Of a stretch of 64,000 nucleotides of DNA, positions 37,331-48,872 are shown piece after piece. A program made the translations under genes and the position numbers. The notes beneath the pieces are model-generated. The model did no database searches, was not told where the DNA came from, and worked only from the letters and a program-made list of their open reading frames with translations. Position 1 is the stretch's first letter. The number at the start of each line of letters is the position of its first letter. Source of the DNA: Oegoconia quadripuncta (lineage: Eukaryota; Arthropoda; Insecta; Lepidoptera; Autostichidae). Location of the stretch: contig OX438754.1 of NCBI GenBank assembly GCA_949316235.1, forward strand, positions 7,301,501 through 7,365,500. Direction: 5' to 3'.

Positions 37331-37745
37331 AGTACTTATATATTTGTGTGTCAATATATCTACAATAGATATGTATCTAAATATTAAGTAAGCACAAAAA
37401 TTTATTAAGTAAAGTAAATAATAGATGTTTTATGGGTAGTTAATATGGCGAGTTGTGTTAATACTGAGTAGTAGTACTTATATACTCATTTGTGTGTCAA
37501 TACACCTACAATATATAGATATGTATTTAAATATTAGTTAATAAGCACTACAGTTATATTAAGTAAAAAATTAATGTTTATGGGAATGGAGAGTTGTGTT
37601 AAAAAAGATTAGTTGTATTTATATATTAATTTGTGTGTCAATATACAATAGATATGTATATAAATATTAATGAAGTAAGCACTGAAATTATATTAAGTAA
37701 ACAATAGATATTTTATGGATAGTTGATATGGAGAGTGTAACGTTG
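37331..37745. repeat. Tandem array, three units of about 140 bases
   Basis: Units start at 37331, 37474 and 37611 (spacing 143 and 137). Each has atttgtgtgtcaatacacc or close variants, atagatatgtat(c/t)taaat and a closing gagttgtgtt or gagagtg. Very AT-rich. No coding frame. Confidence 0.8.
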
Positions 37746-38089
37746 CGTCTAGCGCCGTTACGCTTTTACCTTTAATTTACAGATTATTACACATATTACA
37801 CATAATTAGTATATTGAAATTTAAAATAACAACTACAAATCAACTTTATAATAAAATTTTCTACGGAACCCCCAAATTATTATTTTATTTAAAAAGAGTC
37901 TCATCACGCCATTGCGGAACGCTAATCTGTCCGGTTGCGATGACGTTTCTAAGACGATTTCTAATTAGAGTGGAGAGCCCCAAACGTCCTCTGTTTGACC
38001 GCGACCTTGCTACCGGAAGATCACTGGTTCGGTTGCCACCTGAACCCTCAACCAAGTTTTAAGCAAACTACGAAAGATCCCTTTAGGTG

Positions 38090-38530
38090 AGTTTCCATAA
38101 TAATCTGGCTATTTTTAATGTAAGCTATTTCTGCTTTTGTGCCTGTCATGGTGTTCGTTATGGTTGCTGAGCCGTGAACACCATCAGTGGACGAGGATAC
38201 TTGTAGGCACTATCTAATGCCTGCGTGTGCTCTACAGGATAAGGTCCTAAGTCCTAAGTGGCTACTTGTCGGCGTCGACATCCAGGTCTGCACCTGGGAG
38301 ACCTTCGGGGTAGATCTACCCTCCCCCGAAAACCGCTCATCCAGCCTTGACCTCGTCGTCGTCCTATGAGAGGACTCGAGGGCTACGTCCACTGAAGCTC
38401 CAAGACCTTCAGGCTTCGTTGACTGGAAGAAATCCCTCTATAGGGTAAGTCCGCCGTAGTACTCAAATTCTGTATCAATGTAAAATTAATGAATTGCCTT
38501 CTTGTACAATAAAGCGTTTACAAACAAACA
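38090..38530 (+). mobile_element. LINE-F 3' end, G+C-rich
   Basis: The end block gactggaagaaatccctcta, agggtaagtccgcc and cttgtacaataaagcgttta defines the family tail. The 300 bases upstream are much richer in G+C than the surroundings and have no conserved frame, so the part belonging to the element is uncertain. Confidence 0.5.
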
Positions 38531-38623
38531 AAGTATATTTGAGATATTATAATATTGCCCCATTTAAGTGAAAAGGTATTAAGGTATTAGGTAAAGATTA
38601 CGAGTAGAAAGAAAGGTTTTTGA

Positions 38624-38900
38624 CCGCCTCCGTGGCTCAATGTAAACAACACAGGGTTTATGAATTAAAGGTTGCGGGTTTTATCTCCAGCGGGGTACAT
38701 GTTTAGTACTCGGTTTTTTGTATGTGTATTTTAAACTACCACCATCTTATCTAAATCTGCCGCCAAGCACCAATGTTCCGATTGTCAGAGATAAAATAGC
38801 CAATCCCCCAAATAAGATTGGGGTTCCCGGTCCGTACGCTTTCACCTTCGGCTTCATCCTCCCTTATCATCAGGTGCAATTGAGGTCAAGTGCAAAAAAA
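38624..38900 (+). mobile_element. SINE-A copy, decayed
   Basis: cgcctccgtggctcaatgta and tgcgggttttatctccagcg give the head; ccaccatcttatctaaatct and catcaggtgcaattgaggtc the body. Deletions in the centre. Confidence 0.85.
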
Positions 38901-38904
38901 AGTA

Positions 38905-39020
38905 AAGGGACAGGTTCTTAACCTTGTTTGATGGAAACCTGTTTCGAAGATGTTCAGCTTACACAGCTGGTTTGGTGTATCTGGATGATGTAACCGTTTG
39001 TTTTCTTTGGAGTTTTCTAA
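38905..39020. repeat. Dispersed repeat (catgtttgatggaaatcg family)
   Basis: ttcttaaccttgtttgatgg and gttttctaaattttcatttt match 31725-31820. It follows the SINE-A directly. Confidence 0.5.
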
Positions 39021-39768
39021 ATTTTCATTTTATGTATAGTTAGTTATATTGTCATAGTCCATAGTCTTGATCACGATGCAATTACCCGGGACGTCTATAG
39101 GACAGAGTTTACCCGCGGTCAGCCCATTAGTCGGCGAGGATGTTTGCTCCCTCTAATGGCTCTGAAGTTGCAATATATCTGGCCCGGTTTTATTGCATGC
39201 CGAGATTATTTAAACGGCCGGAGGGAGGGTAATAATTTGAGAGAACGCCCCGGCTTCGCTTTAGACGTACACACTCTGTCTGCCGTAGCGTATACAACGT
39301 GGCTTTTGTAAAGAACACTTTTGGGAGTCTTTGTTGATTTTGTATAGCTTCCACTGTGTGGATGCCGGCAACGAATCTTAACGTCTCATGGGTGCAGTAA
39401 AAGACAAATAAAGGCTGCTTTCTTTTAAATGGGAATTGGTAACAATCGTTCATGAACATCTGGACACCGAAGGAATTGAAAATACGTAAACAACATTTCT
39501 GTAATACATACATATTGAGTTCTTGATAGAGATTATTTTAGGATTAGCAAATCGCTCGTCAAAAACTTTTTGAGAAGATTGCAATTAGTAGATTGATGTC
39601 AAATGTCTAAATCTGACATCGAATAAGTGTTTTGCACAAAGAAATAGATAAGAATCGATATCCTGGCAATATAGAATGCGATATATCATCGGGTAAATGG
39701 TATGGGATAGAATCGTGTCTTCCGTTGATATAAGATTATTTCACATAACATAATTATATTAATAATTA
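39021..39768. other. Unclassified, G+C-richer patch at 39060-39460
   Basis: A 107-codon minus-strand open frame at 39190-39513 (ends SGRLNNLGMQ) lies here, but it shows no family motif that I recognise and no splice support. I leave it as unclassified sequence, perhaps an old transposon. Confidence 0.3.
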
Positions 39769-40138
39769 AGAGGGTTTATTCCGCATGGTATTACATATAA
39801 ACTTTAAATTCCAGTTTTTGAAATGAATAAATCGATTCTAATGAAACTTTATACGCATAAAGCACATAGATCTAAGAAGTTAGTGGACAACATTTTTAAA
39901 AAAGAGTACGAGTAAGAGTATTGAAACTAAATTAGACCGATTTTAAGTTTTCCATACTAACAGAAAAAATGCAGTATACGCTTTTAAATTCGATATTTTG
40001 AAAATGTTTTCTAGTAACTTTTTAGTTCTGTGTATAGTTACTGCGCATATGTATAAAGTTTCATTAGAATCAGTTTATTCATTTAGAGAAATTTGGACTT
40101 CGAAGTTTGTATAGATTGACGTGTGAGATAAACCCTCT
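39769..40138. mobile_element. 370-bp MITE-like element with TA flanks
   Basis: The ends agagggtttat (39769) and ataaaccctct (40138) are inverted complements, with TA outside each. The interior contains repeated gaaactttatacgcataaag / tgtataaagtttcatta motifs. No coding frame. Confidence 0.5.
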
Positions 40139-40250
40139 TAGCACCTATATTTTCCTGTAACTAATGTAATCCAAACACCCCAAATTTTTTTCATTTTCAT
40201 TGTAATTCAATTTATTTCTACCAAAGGATTTCTGTTTGCCCTGGGAGACT

Positions 40251-40578
40251 TCATCAACAGCTTTACACGTCCCCACTGGTCGGGCACAGAATCCTCTCAC
40301 TGGGAGAGGATATGGGCCATAATGCACCACGCGGGCCCAGTGCGTATTGGTGGGTTTGTGTCAGACTAGTTGCCACGTGATTGTATCTAATTGGCTTATC
40401 GACTGCCTCCAATTGAAAACAACCGGGACCGACTATTATAGACCGACAACCAAGGAAGAAGAAGAGAAAGAAAAATTCTTTATTGTACACAACTGACTGA
40501 CCGCGCCAGACATTGCTTAACTCGCAAATCGAAAAAAGAATAGCGAATGCGATTGCGGCACGAGTGCTTCTGAGGGAC
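40251..40578 (-). mobile_element. 5S-SINE copy with an internal replacement
   Basis: The tail half (ttacacgtccccactggtcg, cccagtgcgtattggtgggt, ccgggaccgactatta) and the 5S half (gaccgcgccagacattgctt, then aatagcgaatgcgattgcgg) are both present. About 60 purine-rich bases at 40440-40490 replace the box C region. Confidence 0.75.
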
Positions 40579-40750
40579 TTACTTCTTTTGGTAGAAATAG
40601 ATGGCATAAGCGGCCACCTCCACTGACAGTGTCATCATCAAACGAAACATATTATCTTTTTATTATTATCTTATTCATAGGTCTTTCCTATGAAATAGGA
40701 GTTTTTTTTCTTCGTTAATCATATGTACCAATTCCTGCGATTTTGAAAGC

Positions 40751-41099
40751 TATATCCAAATTTGTTTTTTATTTGGAAAATGGAATATTATTTCAAGGTT
40801 TGAGAAATATTTTTTAATTTCTGGGCTAAATCACATAATAAAAAAAATTGAACAGAGCTCTTTTCATATGCTTCCCCTAATCATTTCTTAGATTCGCTGA
40901 AACTTTTATAAAGCGGTTACTTTTATAAATTAACGCTACCTATACTTAACTTAATATTATCCGATAATAAACACAAAGTTTAGTTAAATTTGGATTTGCA
41001 GTTCCCAAAAAAATAATGTTTGTATGGAGAAAAAGTCTTAATTAAATTCTTCATACAAAACGCCAATTTCATAGGTAAGGACCTAATATTCTTTTATCA
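40751..41099. repeat. Unclassified 349-bp dispersed repeat, copy 1
   Basis: It aligns over its full length and in the same orientation with 56152-56498, by eye above 90% identical. Start tatatccaaatttgtttttt, end cataggtaaggacctaatat. No coding frame, no tail and no clear terminal repeat. Confidence 0.8.
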
Positions 41100-41579
41100 A
41101 CGCGTTTCTTGGTTAAGCGGCAAAAAATCGAGTTTATAAAATATCTTTCCTAAGCTCATAGACATGGAAACTATTTTATGTGGTATTATCAACTTTTCCT
41201 CTTTAACAAAGCCTCAGAGTTAAAAAGTTTCGCCGTTTTCTCTAGATTACTGAATAACGTTTGTAGACTTACATTTGAAAACATGGATCAAGTATTTAAT
41301 TAAACGTCAGAAACATTCACTGCTTTGACCTTAGGGAAGGGTTCGAGACAAATTTTGGAAAAGAAAAACAATTTATTTTTTTCTCTTTTATTGTTTTGAG
41401 GAAGACAACAAGGAAAAGTACCGAAGTAGGTAAAACGCCTATTTGTTGTATAAAAAGGTGACCTTTTCTTTTAATTCGAGTGTTTTAATGGTGTTCAAAA
41501 TGTACCGGGTATGAAGAGAGAGTATACCTCTATTTTTAACAATTGCAACTAATGGGAATATTAAATTTATTTCAATTTA

Positions 41580-41712
41580 ACCGCCTCAGTGGTGCAAAGT
41601 AAACAACATAGGGTTCACAAGTCGTAGAGGCCGCGAGTTATATTCTCATGTTTAGGCAGCTACAACCATCTTATCTAAGTCTGTTTGAGATAAGATAGCT
41701 AGTCCCCCAAAT
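41580..41712 (+). mobile_element. SINE-A fragment, head and centre
   Basis: accgcctcagtggtgcaaag starts a decayed head. ccatcttatctaagtctgtt and gataagatagctagtccccc follow, with the centre collapsed. Confidence 0.65.
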
Positions 41713-41801
41713 AATATTATGGATTGGATGTTTTAATTATTTGAAATTTTAATTTGACATTATTTAATTTGTTTTTATCTCAACCGGAACTCACAACTTA
41801 A

Positions 41802-41912
41802 TTTTGGGGACTGGCTATATTATCCAAACAGACTAAGATAAGAATGTGATAGCTGGCTAGGCGGATATTTAAAAATGCACTACCCCTAACCAAACCGAGT
41901 AGGTACTAAATA
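41802..41912 (-). mobile_element. SINE-A fragment
   Basis: ttggggactggctatattat, the gctggctaggcggatattta block and accaaaccgagtaggtact mark a central SINE-A piece in the opposite orientation to its neighbours. Confidence 0.6.
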
Positions 41913-42157
41913 TAGGAATAAAAGTCGCGAGGAACATGGGAATATTTATGAATGTTAAATAAACACATTGTCCCAGATGTTACTGAACCAGAAGAGTGTC
42001 AACAGGTAAGTGCGTTTACATTCGATGTAAAAAGGAGCTGCTTACAAATGGAAATTTAAAATACGAAATCATTCGAACGTAGTCGGGTAAAAAAGTTTTC
42101 TCCATTACTATGATAGATAGGAAACGTAAAACTAATTTTATTTTACAAGAAAAGCAA

Positions 42158-42250
42158 TTTCCGGGTCAGTACGATTCCACCTTCGGCCTCATCTTCACCT
42201 AACATCAGCTATGTGATTGAGGTCAAGTGCTAACCCGTTGTGCATAAAAA
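42158..42250 (+). mobile_element. SINE-A 3' fragment
   Basis: tttccgggtcagtacgattc through gtgctaacccgttgtgcata plus an A-run. It may be the displaced end of the fragment at 41580. Confidence 0.75.
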
Positions 42251-42259
42251 AATCGGGCG

Positions 42260-43570
42260 AAGAAATTGGAAACATCATATTATCAGTTTTGTTGTTTCAT
42301 GTACATACTTTTCATGAACTTTGGGATAGTTGTAATATTTTGAAATATTTGTTGGACTCGATTAATTACGTTTAGCTAATATTATACACACAGACAGACT
42401 TTATGACCACCTACTAACTGAGTTTATACTCTAGCTAGAAAGTTAAGGCTGATAATCAGAGAGTTTAAATTTGAATTCACAAATGTCAAGTGGAAAATAG
42501 CCAGTTGGATTCAGCGATTGATCGATCAATCGCAAAGGCTTCGAAGCCTTGCAGGATCACACTACTAAGCACAGAGGGTAAGCCTCGTTATTCAATGAGG
42601 CAATGACGCTAGCATATATAATAGAATGACCCTTCCGGTCGCGTAAGACAGCATGACAGGCGCGTTGAATGTTTTGCGCGAGATATTTGTCCTGTTCATT
42701 TACTTGGATGAAATATACAACTATCCCATTCTCACTTCTACGTCGCGCACGATCAACAATGTCATGCTACGCAGGCTGGTATATCTCTTTTTTAATATTA
42801 TTTTTAAATTTAATTAGTCATAAGATGATTTTAAGCTGATTAAGTTTTAATTTATTGTATAGATTGGTTTTCCTATTTTGCGCTTGATTTTGTCTCTGAA
42901 TGTCAACCAGTTAAAGAGTCAAGGTGAGGTTAATCCCCCTGCATTATTGCACTCCACTTTAAAAGCTTTAGATCCACTCAAACGTACTATACTTTAATTA
43001 CCGTGCCAGAACTTCAGCAAAACAATAGTCTCAAGTAGACTGGTTTTACGTTTTTTATACCTTGATAACAAACATAGGACGACCTCCTTAACGCCACAGA
43101 CAACACAGTGCTGTTAGAGTGGCTAAGTTTTGGTCCAATAAAATTTGAAACTTGCCTCGACACGAAAAGAAGAAGAACATAGGACGGTGTTTATCGAGCT
43201 ATGTATATTGGCCAGTTTGAGGCACAAGAAGGCACTGTCTATTGGTAGACTAGGTTAGAATCTGAACTATGCTATGCTTGCAACTGCATGCTGAAATGCT
43301 TATCAAGCAGATTGCAACACCTGAGTAGTAATTGTTGCTAACGAGAATGGTTCTGTAATCCACTGTGTCTGGCACAGATTATAGTATATTACTATTGTTA
43401 TAAGGTTACGTAGAGAGGTAGCCAGGGACCTGAAGAGCGTAATTCTGAAATGGTCCACTCGGGCAAAGCCGTGGGTCGAAAGCTATACTACATTGGTAAA
43501 TAAGAGAAGGTACTGCTATTGTTTATAGGAAGTTAATTGAAGTACAGAAATTTACAAGTTACAACTAGTT
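42260..43570. other. No gene seen
   Basis: Nothing is recognised in 1.3 kb. Bases 42520-42780 are G+C-richer but show no frame or repeat that I can name. Confidence 0.35.
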
Positions 43571-43576
43571 CCTCCT

Positions 43577-43909
43577 CCGCCTCCGTGGCTCAATGTAAAC
43601 AACATTGGGCTTACGATTCCGAGGTCGCGGGTTCGATCCCCGGCGGGGTACATGTTTAAGTACTCGGTTTGGTTGGTGGTAGGGCATTTTAAATGTCCGC
43701 CTGACTAGCTACCACTATCTTATCTAAGTCTGCCGCCAAGCAGAAATGTTAATAGCAGTGTTGTGTTCCGGTTGTCAGAGATAAGATAGCCAGTCCCCCA
43801 AATGTGTTGGGGTTTCCGGGTCGGTACACTTCCACCTTCGACCTCATCTTCACTTAATATCAGGTGTGATTGAGGCCAAGTACCAACCCGTTGTGCATAA
43901 AAAAAAAAC
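43577..43909 (+). mobile_element. SINE-A copy, best preserved
   Basis: This is the most regular copy: box A in cgcctccgtggctcaatg, box B gcgggttcgatccccggcgg, then gtactcggtttggttggtgg, ccgccaagcag, tgttggggtttccgggtcgg, caccttcgacctcatcttca, gatt-gaggccaag and an A-run. It is a reasonable reference for the family in this window. It has no protein-coding capacity. Confidence 0.92.
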
Positions 43910-44489
43910 AAAGTTATCAAAAATGTTACAGTTTTTCCTTATAAATGCAAAGAAACGTCCGAAATAAATTTTTCTATTAACAAATAGCTCACCGAATTTA
44001 GTTTCCATCTTCCGAAACTCCACAAAGGCGAAACGAAACTGACGTTTCCCGATAAAGAAACTAAGTATTTTCTTAAATAACATTCTGAATCTTGGGTGGA
44101 ATAACTTTTAAAAGAATACATGGGAAGTCCATTATTGGAAGTGGGGCTCCCTATGCCTTCTCCGCCACTAACAAGGCACTTGCGACGTTAAAGATTAGCT
44201 GCTACAGTGGAACTTCGATAGCTGGAATTTCCGCAACCCAACTTCAACAAGCCGAAACCACAAGATGAAAGTTTTGTTCATTTCTTTCGCTTACCTCTCA
44301 CTTTTTCAACTTGAAAAATAAACGCCCTAACTTGGAACAATAACTGGGAATTCAAAAGGTGCTCCAATTTTCAGTACTTTACAGTTACGAAAACAAAAAC
44401 TTTTGTTGATTCGTATAAACATAAAAAAACTACTCATAATCTAAATATAGATTTAGGTATGTTTTTTAGGAAAAAATAGAGGTTATTAC
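43910..44489. other. No gene seen
   Basis: This is AT-rich sequence. The minus-strand open frames at 43850-44121 start inside a SINE-A tail and are chance frames. Confidence 0.35.
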
Positions 44490-44725
44490 ATTATGGTAAT
44501 GACTCTAATGACTATTCCCATCGCTCGAAGAACTGATGACCGGTGGGGAATTAAAGTTCCCGAGTGGAGACCACGCAAAGGCAAGTACAGCGTAGGACGT
44601 ACATTCTCCACGTTTTACGCAGGCCGCATCCAACCAGTCGCTCTGAAATCTATGGGGGAGGCCTATGTTCAGCTGTGGACTGTGGCTGATATGGTGATGA
44701 TGATGAATGAATGTTGACTGAAATA
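44490..44725 (+). mobile_element. RTE-like LINE ORF end
   Basis: It encodes IARRTDDRWGIKVPEWRPRK and GEAYVQLWT, the conserved end of RTE-type ORFs (ARRTDGRWG ... EWRPR ... GEAYVQQWTS), then a gatggtgatgatgatga tail. The middle is deleted, and only about 74 codons are open. Confidence 0.75.
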
Positions 44726-45377
44726 TTAGTGTTTTTGTATTAGCTCCTATTTTGTGTCGCTTTTAGTCTACTGTTACTATATATAGTAAATTTTTCAAAG
44801 CTGCAGCTGTTATGTTTTGTTTTTTTTCTTTGGATTATAATATAAAGAATATTTTTAGTGGTCATATTTTTGATTATTTGTTTTATTTAAGTTCTTATTT
44901 CTTCGAAAGAGAGAAGGTTGATAATGAATTAATCAGGTAACCTGTGTACGCAAAATAAATCCGATATAAATAGTTACTGTTCGAATATATTGAAGTGAAC
45001 CATCTAAAAAGACTTCCAATAAAACAACAAGTCCTCATAATAATCTGCTAATTTGATCTAATGTCCTATTAGATCTAAAGTAGAGTCTTAATTCCTACTT
45101 CGAACATCTTTTCATTTTTCATCTAAGCTGCTGAAGGCCGATAAAATAAATTGAGACCTGCTCTTATGTCAACTTAATTACTTTTCCATTAAATTTGACT
45201 GGAATTTCTTTATTGTGATCAATTCAATTATTTCCGTTCATCGCTTCAACAATTTGAAGGTGAACATCATGGTTCCTGTCCAAATCAAATTTCCATTAAC
45301 TCAATAATTTGTGCTTTAAATATTGTGCTTCAATTTCGTTGATTATTAAGCGTTAGAAAAAAAAAGAAAAATTTAAA

Positions 45378-45738
45378 ACAGCCTTACACATCCCCACTGC
45401 TGTGGGGTATAGGCCTTTCTCTCACTGGGAGATTATGGGTCATACACTTAGATTATGTACCTGGTCATACATAACCCATCACTCTGGCCCCGTACGGATT
45501 GGTGGGTTTGTGTCAGATTAGTGCCCACTTGACAGTTAGTTTTCAGCCGCCATGTCGGACACCGACTTGACTTAACGACTGCCTGAAAATAACCGGGACC
45601 GACTATTTAACGTACGTACCCCCAAAACGGAAACATCCGTATTAAAATGCCACTAAAGGTCACCCATCCAAGTACTGTCCGTGCCAGACATTAACTTCGC
45701 CAATCGAGAGCGAATAGCGAGTGCGACTGCGCTTATTT
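45378..45738 (-). mobile_element. 5S-SINE copy, near complete
   Basis: The plus strand starts gccttacacatccccactgc and carries the ccgacttgacttaacgactg and ccgggaccgactatttaacg blocks. It ends with ggtcacccatccaagtactg, ccagacattaacttcgcc and tagcgagtgcgac. On the minus strand the last part reads as the second half of 5S rRNA (GTACTTGGATGGGTGACC, box C), followed by the SINE body and a 3' end like that of RTE-type LINEs. This is the clearest copy. Confidence 0.88.
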
Positions 45739-47185
45739 AAATCTATCTCATGATACAAATAATCGGGTACAAATATTACTCTCTCGATATGTAGGTATAC
45801 AAAAAGCAAACATGTTTGCCTTCTAATTGTTGCTGTCTGTACTTAAGCCTTCATAGTAAACGTATGAAACTGTGGATATTTCTTGTGTTCTTGAAATTGT
45901 GAATAAATAGCATAACCTTCGACTTCAAGCCTTGGTGCACCGAGTTTGGAAGCTTACGAGCATTCATTTGTCACTCGCGAGGCGATGAAAGGAAAACGTT
46001 GAGGATTTCTGCAAACCTGAGAAGAAATTCTACTGCGTACGTAAAAATTTCTCGAAGAACCGGTGGGAGTGCTACAAATCACGTTGGGAGTAGAAACGCG
46101 GCGAATCTTGGTTCACCACGACGATTTACATTCAAAAGTGCCTCAGACTCTCCCGTGAGGTATATCGTGGAAATATATTATTTTGATAACGTCTTTCAGT
46201 AAAGTGTCGCGCTCGATTGCAAAATGATGAATTGATTTTTGTAGTGGAGTTTGACTATCGTTGACAATGAATAAACTAAAATCTACACAGAACATAGGAT
46301 TGATAATTCTCTAGCTTCCGCCTCGCTCCGTTTCATTTGACTGTGACAAATAGTCTCTTGGGAAATATAATATAACTATATACATAAAAGACATAAAAGA
46401 AGGAGTAACACACTTAATAGATTGGAATAAATTGTGTGGAAAGTTCCGTATAACTTGATATCGCAAGGTACGTTCCGCCCGCGACTACGTCTGCGTGTAT
46501 AAAAAGACATACATGGCTGTATGAGCTACGTACTCTTAGCCTGGACAAAAAACCAAGTTTACGAAAAAGAACAATTTTCTTTCTTTACCACGGTCACAGA
46601 GCACAGAGCATACTACGTTTATGGAAAATATTCAAGTTCTAAAATATAAAATTTTAATTTTGATTATATATTTTGAAATAAATAAAATATAAACGTGTGT
46701 TTTTTACCTAAATCTTACCTTAATATCTGAATCTAACTAAATATTTATATTATTTATAATACCTTAGAAAATTCTATCAAAATCCGTGGAGCACTTTTTA
46801 CTTGATGCGCGTTCAAACAAACGATTAGCAATTTTATTGTCACGATATTACACTTTATAATATATAAAAAGGTGTATGAGATGGATACTCTAATGATACG
46901 TATGAATCAGGATACACGTTTATACGACCTGTCTTTCATTTCGCATCATGCTATCCAGCGGATATTGCAGTTTCAATGTTCATAACGTCTATTGCACGGA
47001 TATTGGAAAATTTTATGCGAATTCGTAGCGTCAGAGAAGTCAATCGTACCGACTCGTTGTGATATGATATGACTGATTGCGTATCGATTTACTTAATGAA
47101 AATAAGTATTATTATAAAATTTTATTTATTTATTTACTGAATAAGTATAGATCAATATAACACATGTACCTACATAATTATTGTC
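45739..47185. other. No gene seen
   Basis: A patch at 45960-46060 (cgcgaggcgatgaaaggaaa) may be the centre of a decayed plus-strand SINE-P. A 67-codon open frame at 45999-46202 has no recognisable motif. The remainder is AT-rich. Confidence 0.3.
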
Positions 47186-47482
47186 TCATCATCATCAGTC
47201 CGTGTACATCCCAGGAATATCATATTGTGGGAGTATGGGCCATAGTTCGCCACGCTGGCCCACTGCGGGCTGGGGACTTCACATGCCTTCGATTTTTTTT
47301 TATTTCTCAGGCATGTAGGTTTTCTCACAATGTTTTCCATTGCCGTTTAAGAGCAAGCGGTTAAATGCACATAAGCAATTAAATTAAATTTAAAAACTCA
47401 TTTGTACATGGCCTGCCTGGGGATCGAAGCTGGACTTCCCAAATTGGGAGACTATGTCTCCTCCACTGACCAACCGATGCTC
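47186..47482 (-). mobile_element. SINE-P copy
   Basis: It matches 31387-31697: tcatcatcatcag, gtatgggccatag, ggcatgtaggttttctcaca, ggcctgcctggggatcgaag (box B) and ccactgaccaaccgatgctc. Box A is more decayed than in the other copy. Confidence 0.85.
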
Positions 47483-47877
47483 CAATTATTGTCTACATTT
47501 GAATTTTTCGCATTCTTTTCATTAATATTATATGGAACCGAAAATCTTTATAGAGGCCTGCATGATACAAATTAAACTTTCTCAGGAAATCATGAACGTT
47601 TTTGGGTAATTTTTCATTTAGTTACAGCAATACTGAGTTCAACAATTCAGTAAAATACTATCGAAAAACATTCCTGATTTCTGAGAAAACTTAGTTAGTA
47701 TTAAGCCGGGCTGCGCCTTCCGCCAACAGGTCTATTTCAGACTATGTTAACTTTTATTCAACGGCAAAGTTATTTAGCTACGGAACTTATGCACTTCCTG
47801 TAACGGAATTGAGCTTCATGATGAATATTTGGATTCTAAATAACTAGTAGTTTACATTCTGAAGTCAACTCAGTTTT

Positions 47878-48268
47878 TTACAGGATGCATTTCGGGGAGT
47901 GTGCGTTGGAATTACATAATCTTATTCCACCGTCACCCTTCCATCTTCGGACCACTAGGCGTGGGGAGGGATTCCACCCGTATATAGTTAATATACCGAA
48001 CATTCGCACTAAGAAGTTCGATTCTTCATTCATCATCCGAACAGCCAAGGCATGGAACTCCCTTCCGGCGTCAGTCTTTCCTGAATCCTACAACCTTGGA
48101 ATCTTCAAGAGCAGAGTGAATAGGCATTTACTGGGATCGCGTGCTTCATCTTCGACCACATCGTCACTTTCCATCAGATGAGATTGTGGTCAAACGCGAT
48201 CCAGTCAATCATAAAAAAAAAGGTGAGATTGTGGTCAAACGCGAATCTAGTCAATCATAAAAAAAAAA
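47878..48268 (+). mobile_element. LINE-B 3' end, coding end intact, tail duplicated
   Basis: The frame from 47885 to 48181 encodes [59 protein letters not shown] and a stop. These are the last 98 codons of a LINE reverse transcriptase ORF. The 3' UTR gagattgtggtcaaacgcga ... gtcaatcataaa plus an A-run is present twice in tandem (48180-48218 and 48224-48268). It is the best guide to the LINE-B family. Confidence 0.85.
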
Positions 48269-48580
48269 GTCAAACATTGCCTTTATTTGGTTTGGACCTG
48301 CATTCGAGAAGCCTAAAAATTTCAAATTATTATAAACACTTTTTTTATAATCGTGGATTCAAAGTATTACACTTATAATTAACTTTAAGGTGTAGCGATT
48401 TTTTTGATTTATTCTGTATTAAAAAAAATCCAATGAAGGCGCCATTGGACGGAATAACCTCTTAATTCCAAAGTGAACCCAAAGTCAACCGAACGTAGGT
48501 TTTGTCCCATACCATACACCATCCCAATTTCCAACGCACGAGCATCACACCGTCCGGCATTTTTCCTCGCCAGTCCGCTA

Positions 48581-48640
48581 GGTATTTTTTTTTTTTTCTT
48601 TATATGAGAGGGCGGCAAAACGAGGTTCCAGAATTGACAG
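48581..48640 (-). mobile_element. LINE-D tail fragment
   Basis: A T-run followed by atatgagagggcggcaaa and a quick loss of similarity. It is the smallest of three copies. Confidence 0.65.
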
Positions 48641-48789
48641 CAACGTCACGATGATGATCTTAAATATTATAGTTGAGGAAGTTGTGGGTTCGCAACCAAT
48701 TATGTGAGACGATACCATTTAATATTTTATTGATAGGTACGACTTATAATTTTAAAGTCTATTATATTACACATATATATTATAGTATT

Positions 48790-48872
48790 ATCATACAAAC
48801 ATATGCCCCTAGCGGGATTCGAACCCGTGACCTTTTGGTATAGCAGTTTCTAACCACTACACCAAATTGGGA
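48790..48872 (-). mobile_element. SINE-C head
   Basis: catatgcccctagcgggatt, cgaacccgtgacc and ttctaaccactacacc are box B and box A of the tRNA-like head in reverse. It also resembles a tRNA but lacks a matching acceptor stem. Confidence 0.75.

Noticed and set aside
39190..39513. Minus-strand gene of 107 codons
   Set aside because: No recognisable domain and no supporting exon; left as unclassified.
43577..43650. tRNA gene
   Set aside because: Boxes A and B are good, but the sequence continues into a SINE body repeated many times in the window and the acceptor stem does not pair.
45640..45738. 5S rRNA gene
   Set aside because: Only part of 5S is present, the start differs and it runs into a SINE body.
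48790..48872. tRNA gene on the minus strand
   Set aside because: It is the head of SINE-C; the same head with different decay is at 32127 and 60300, and no proper acceptor stem is seen.
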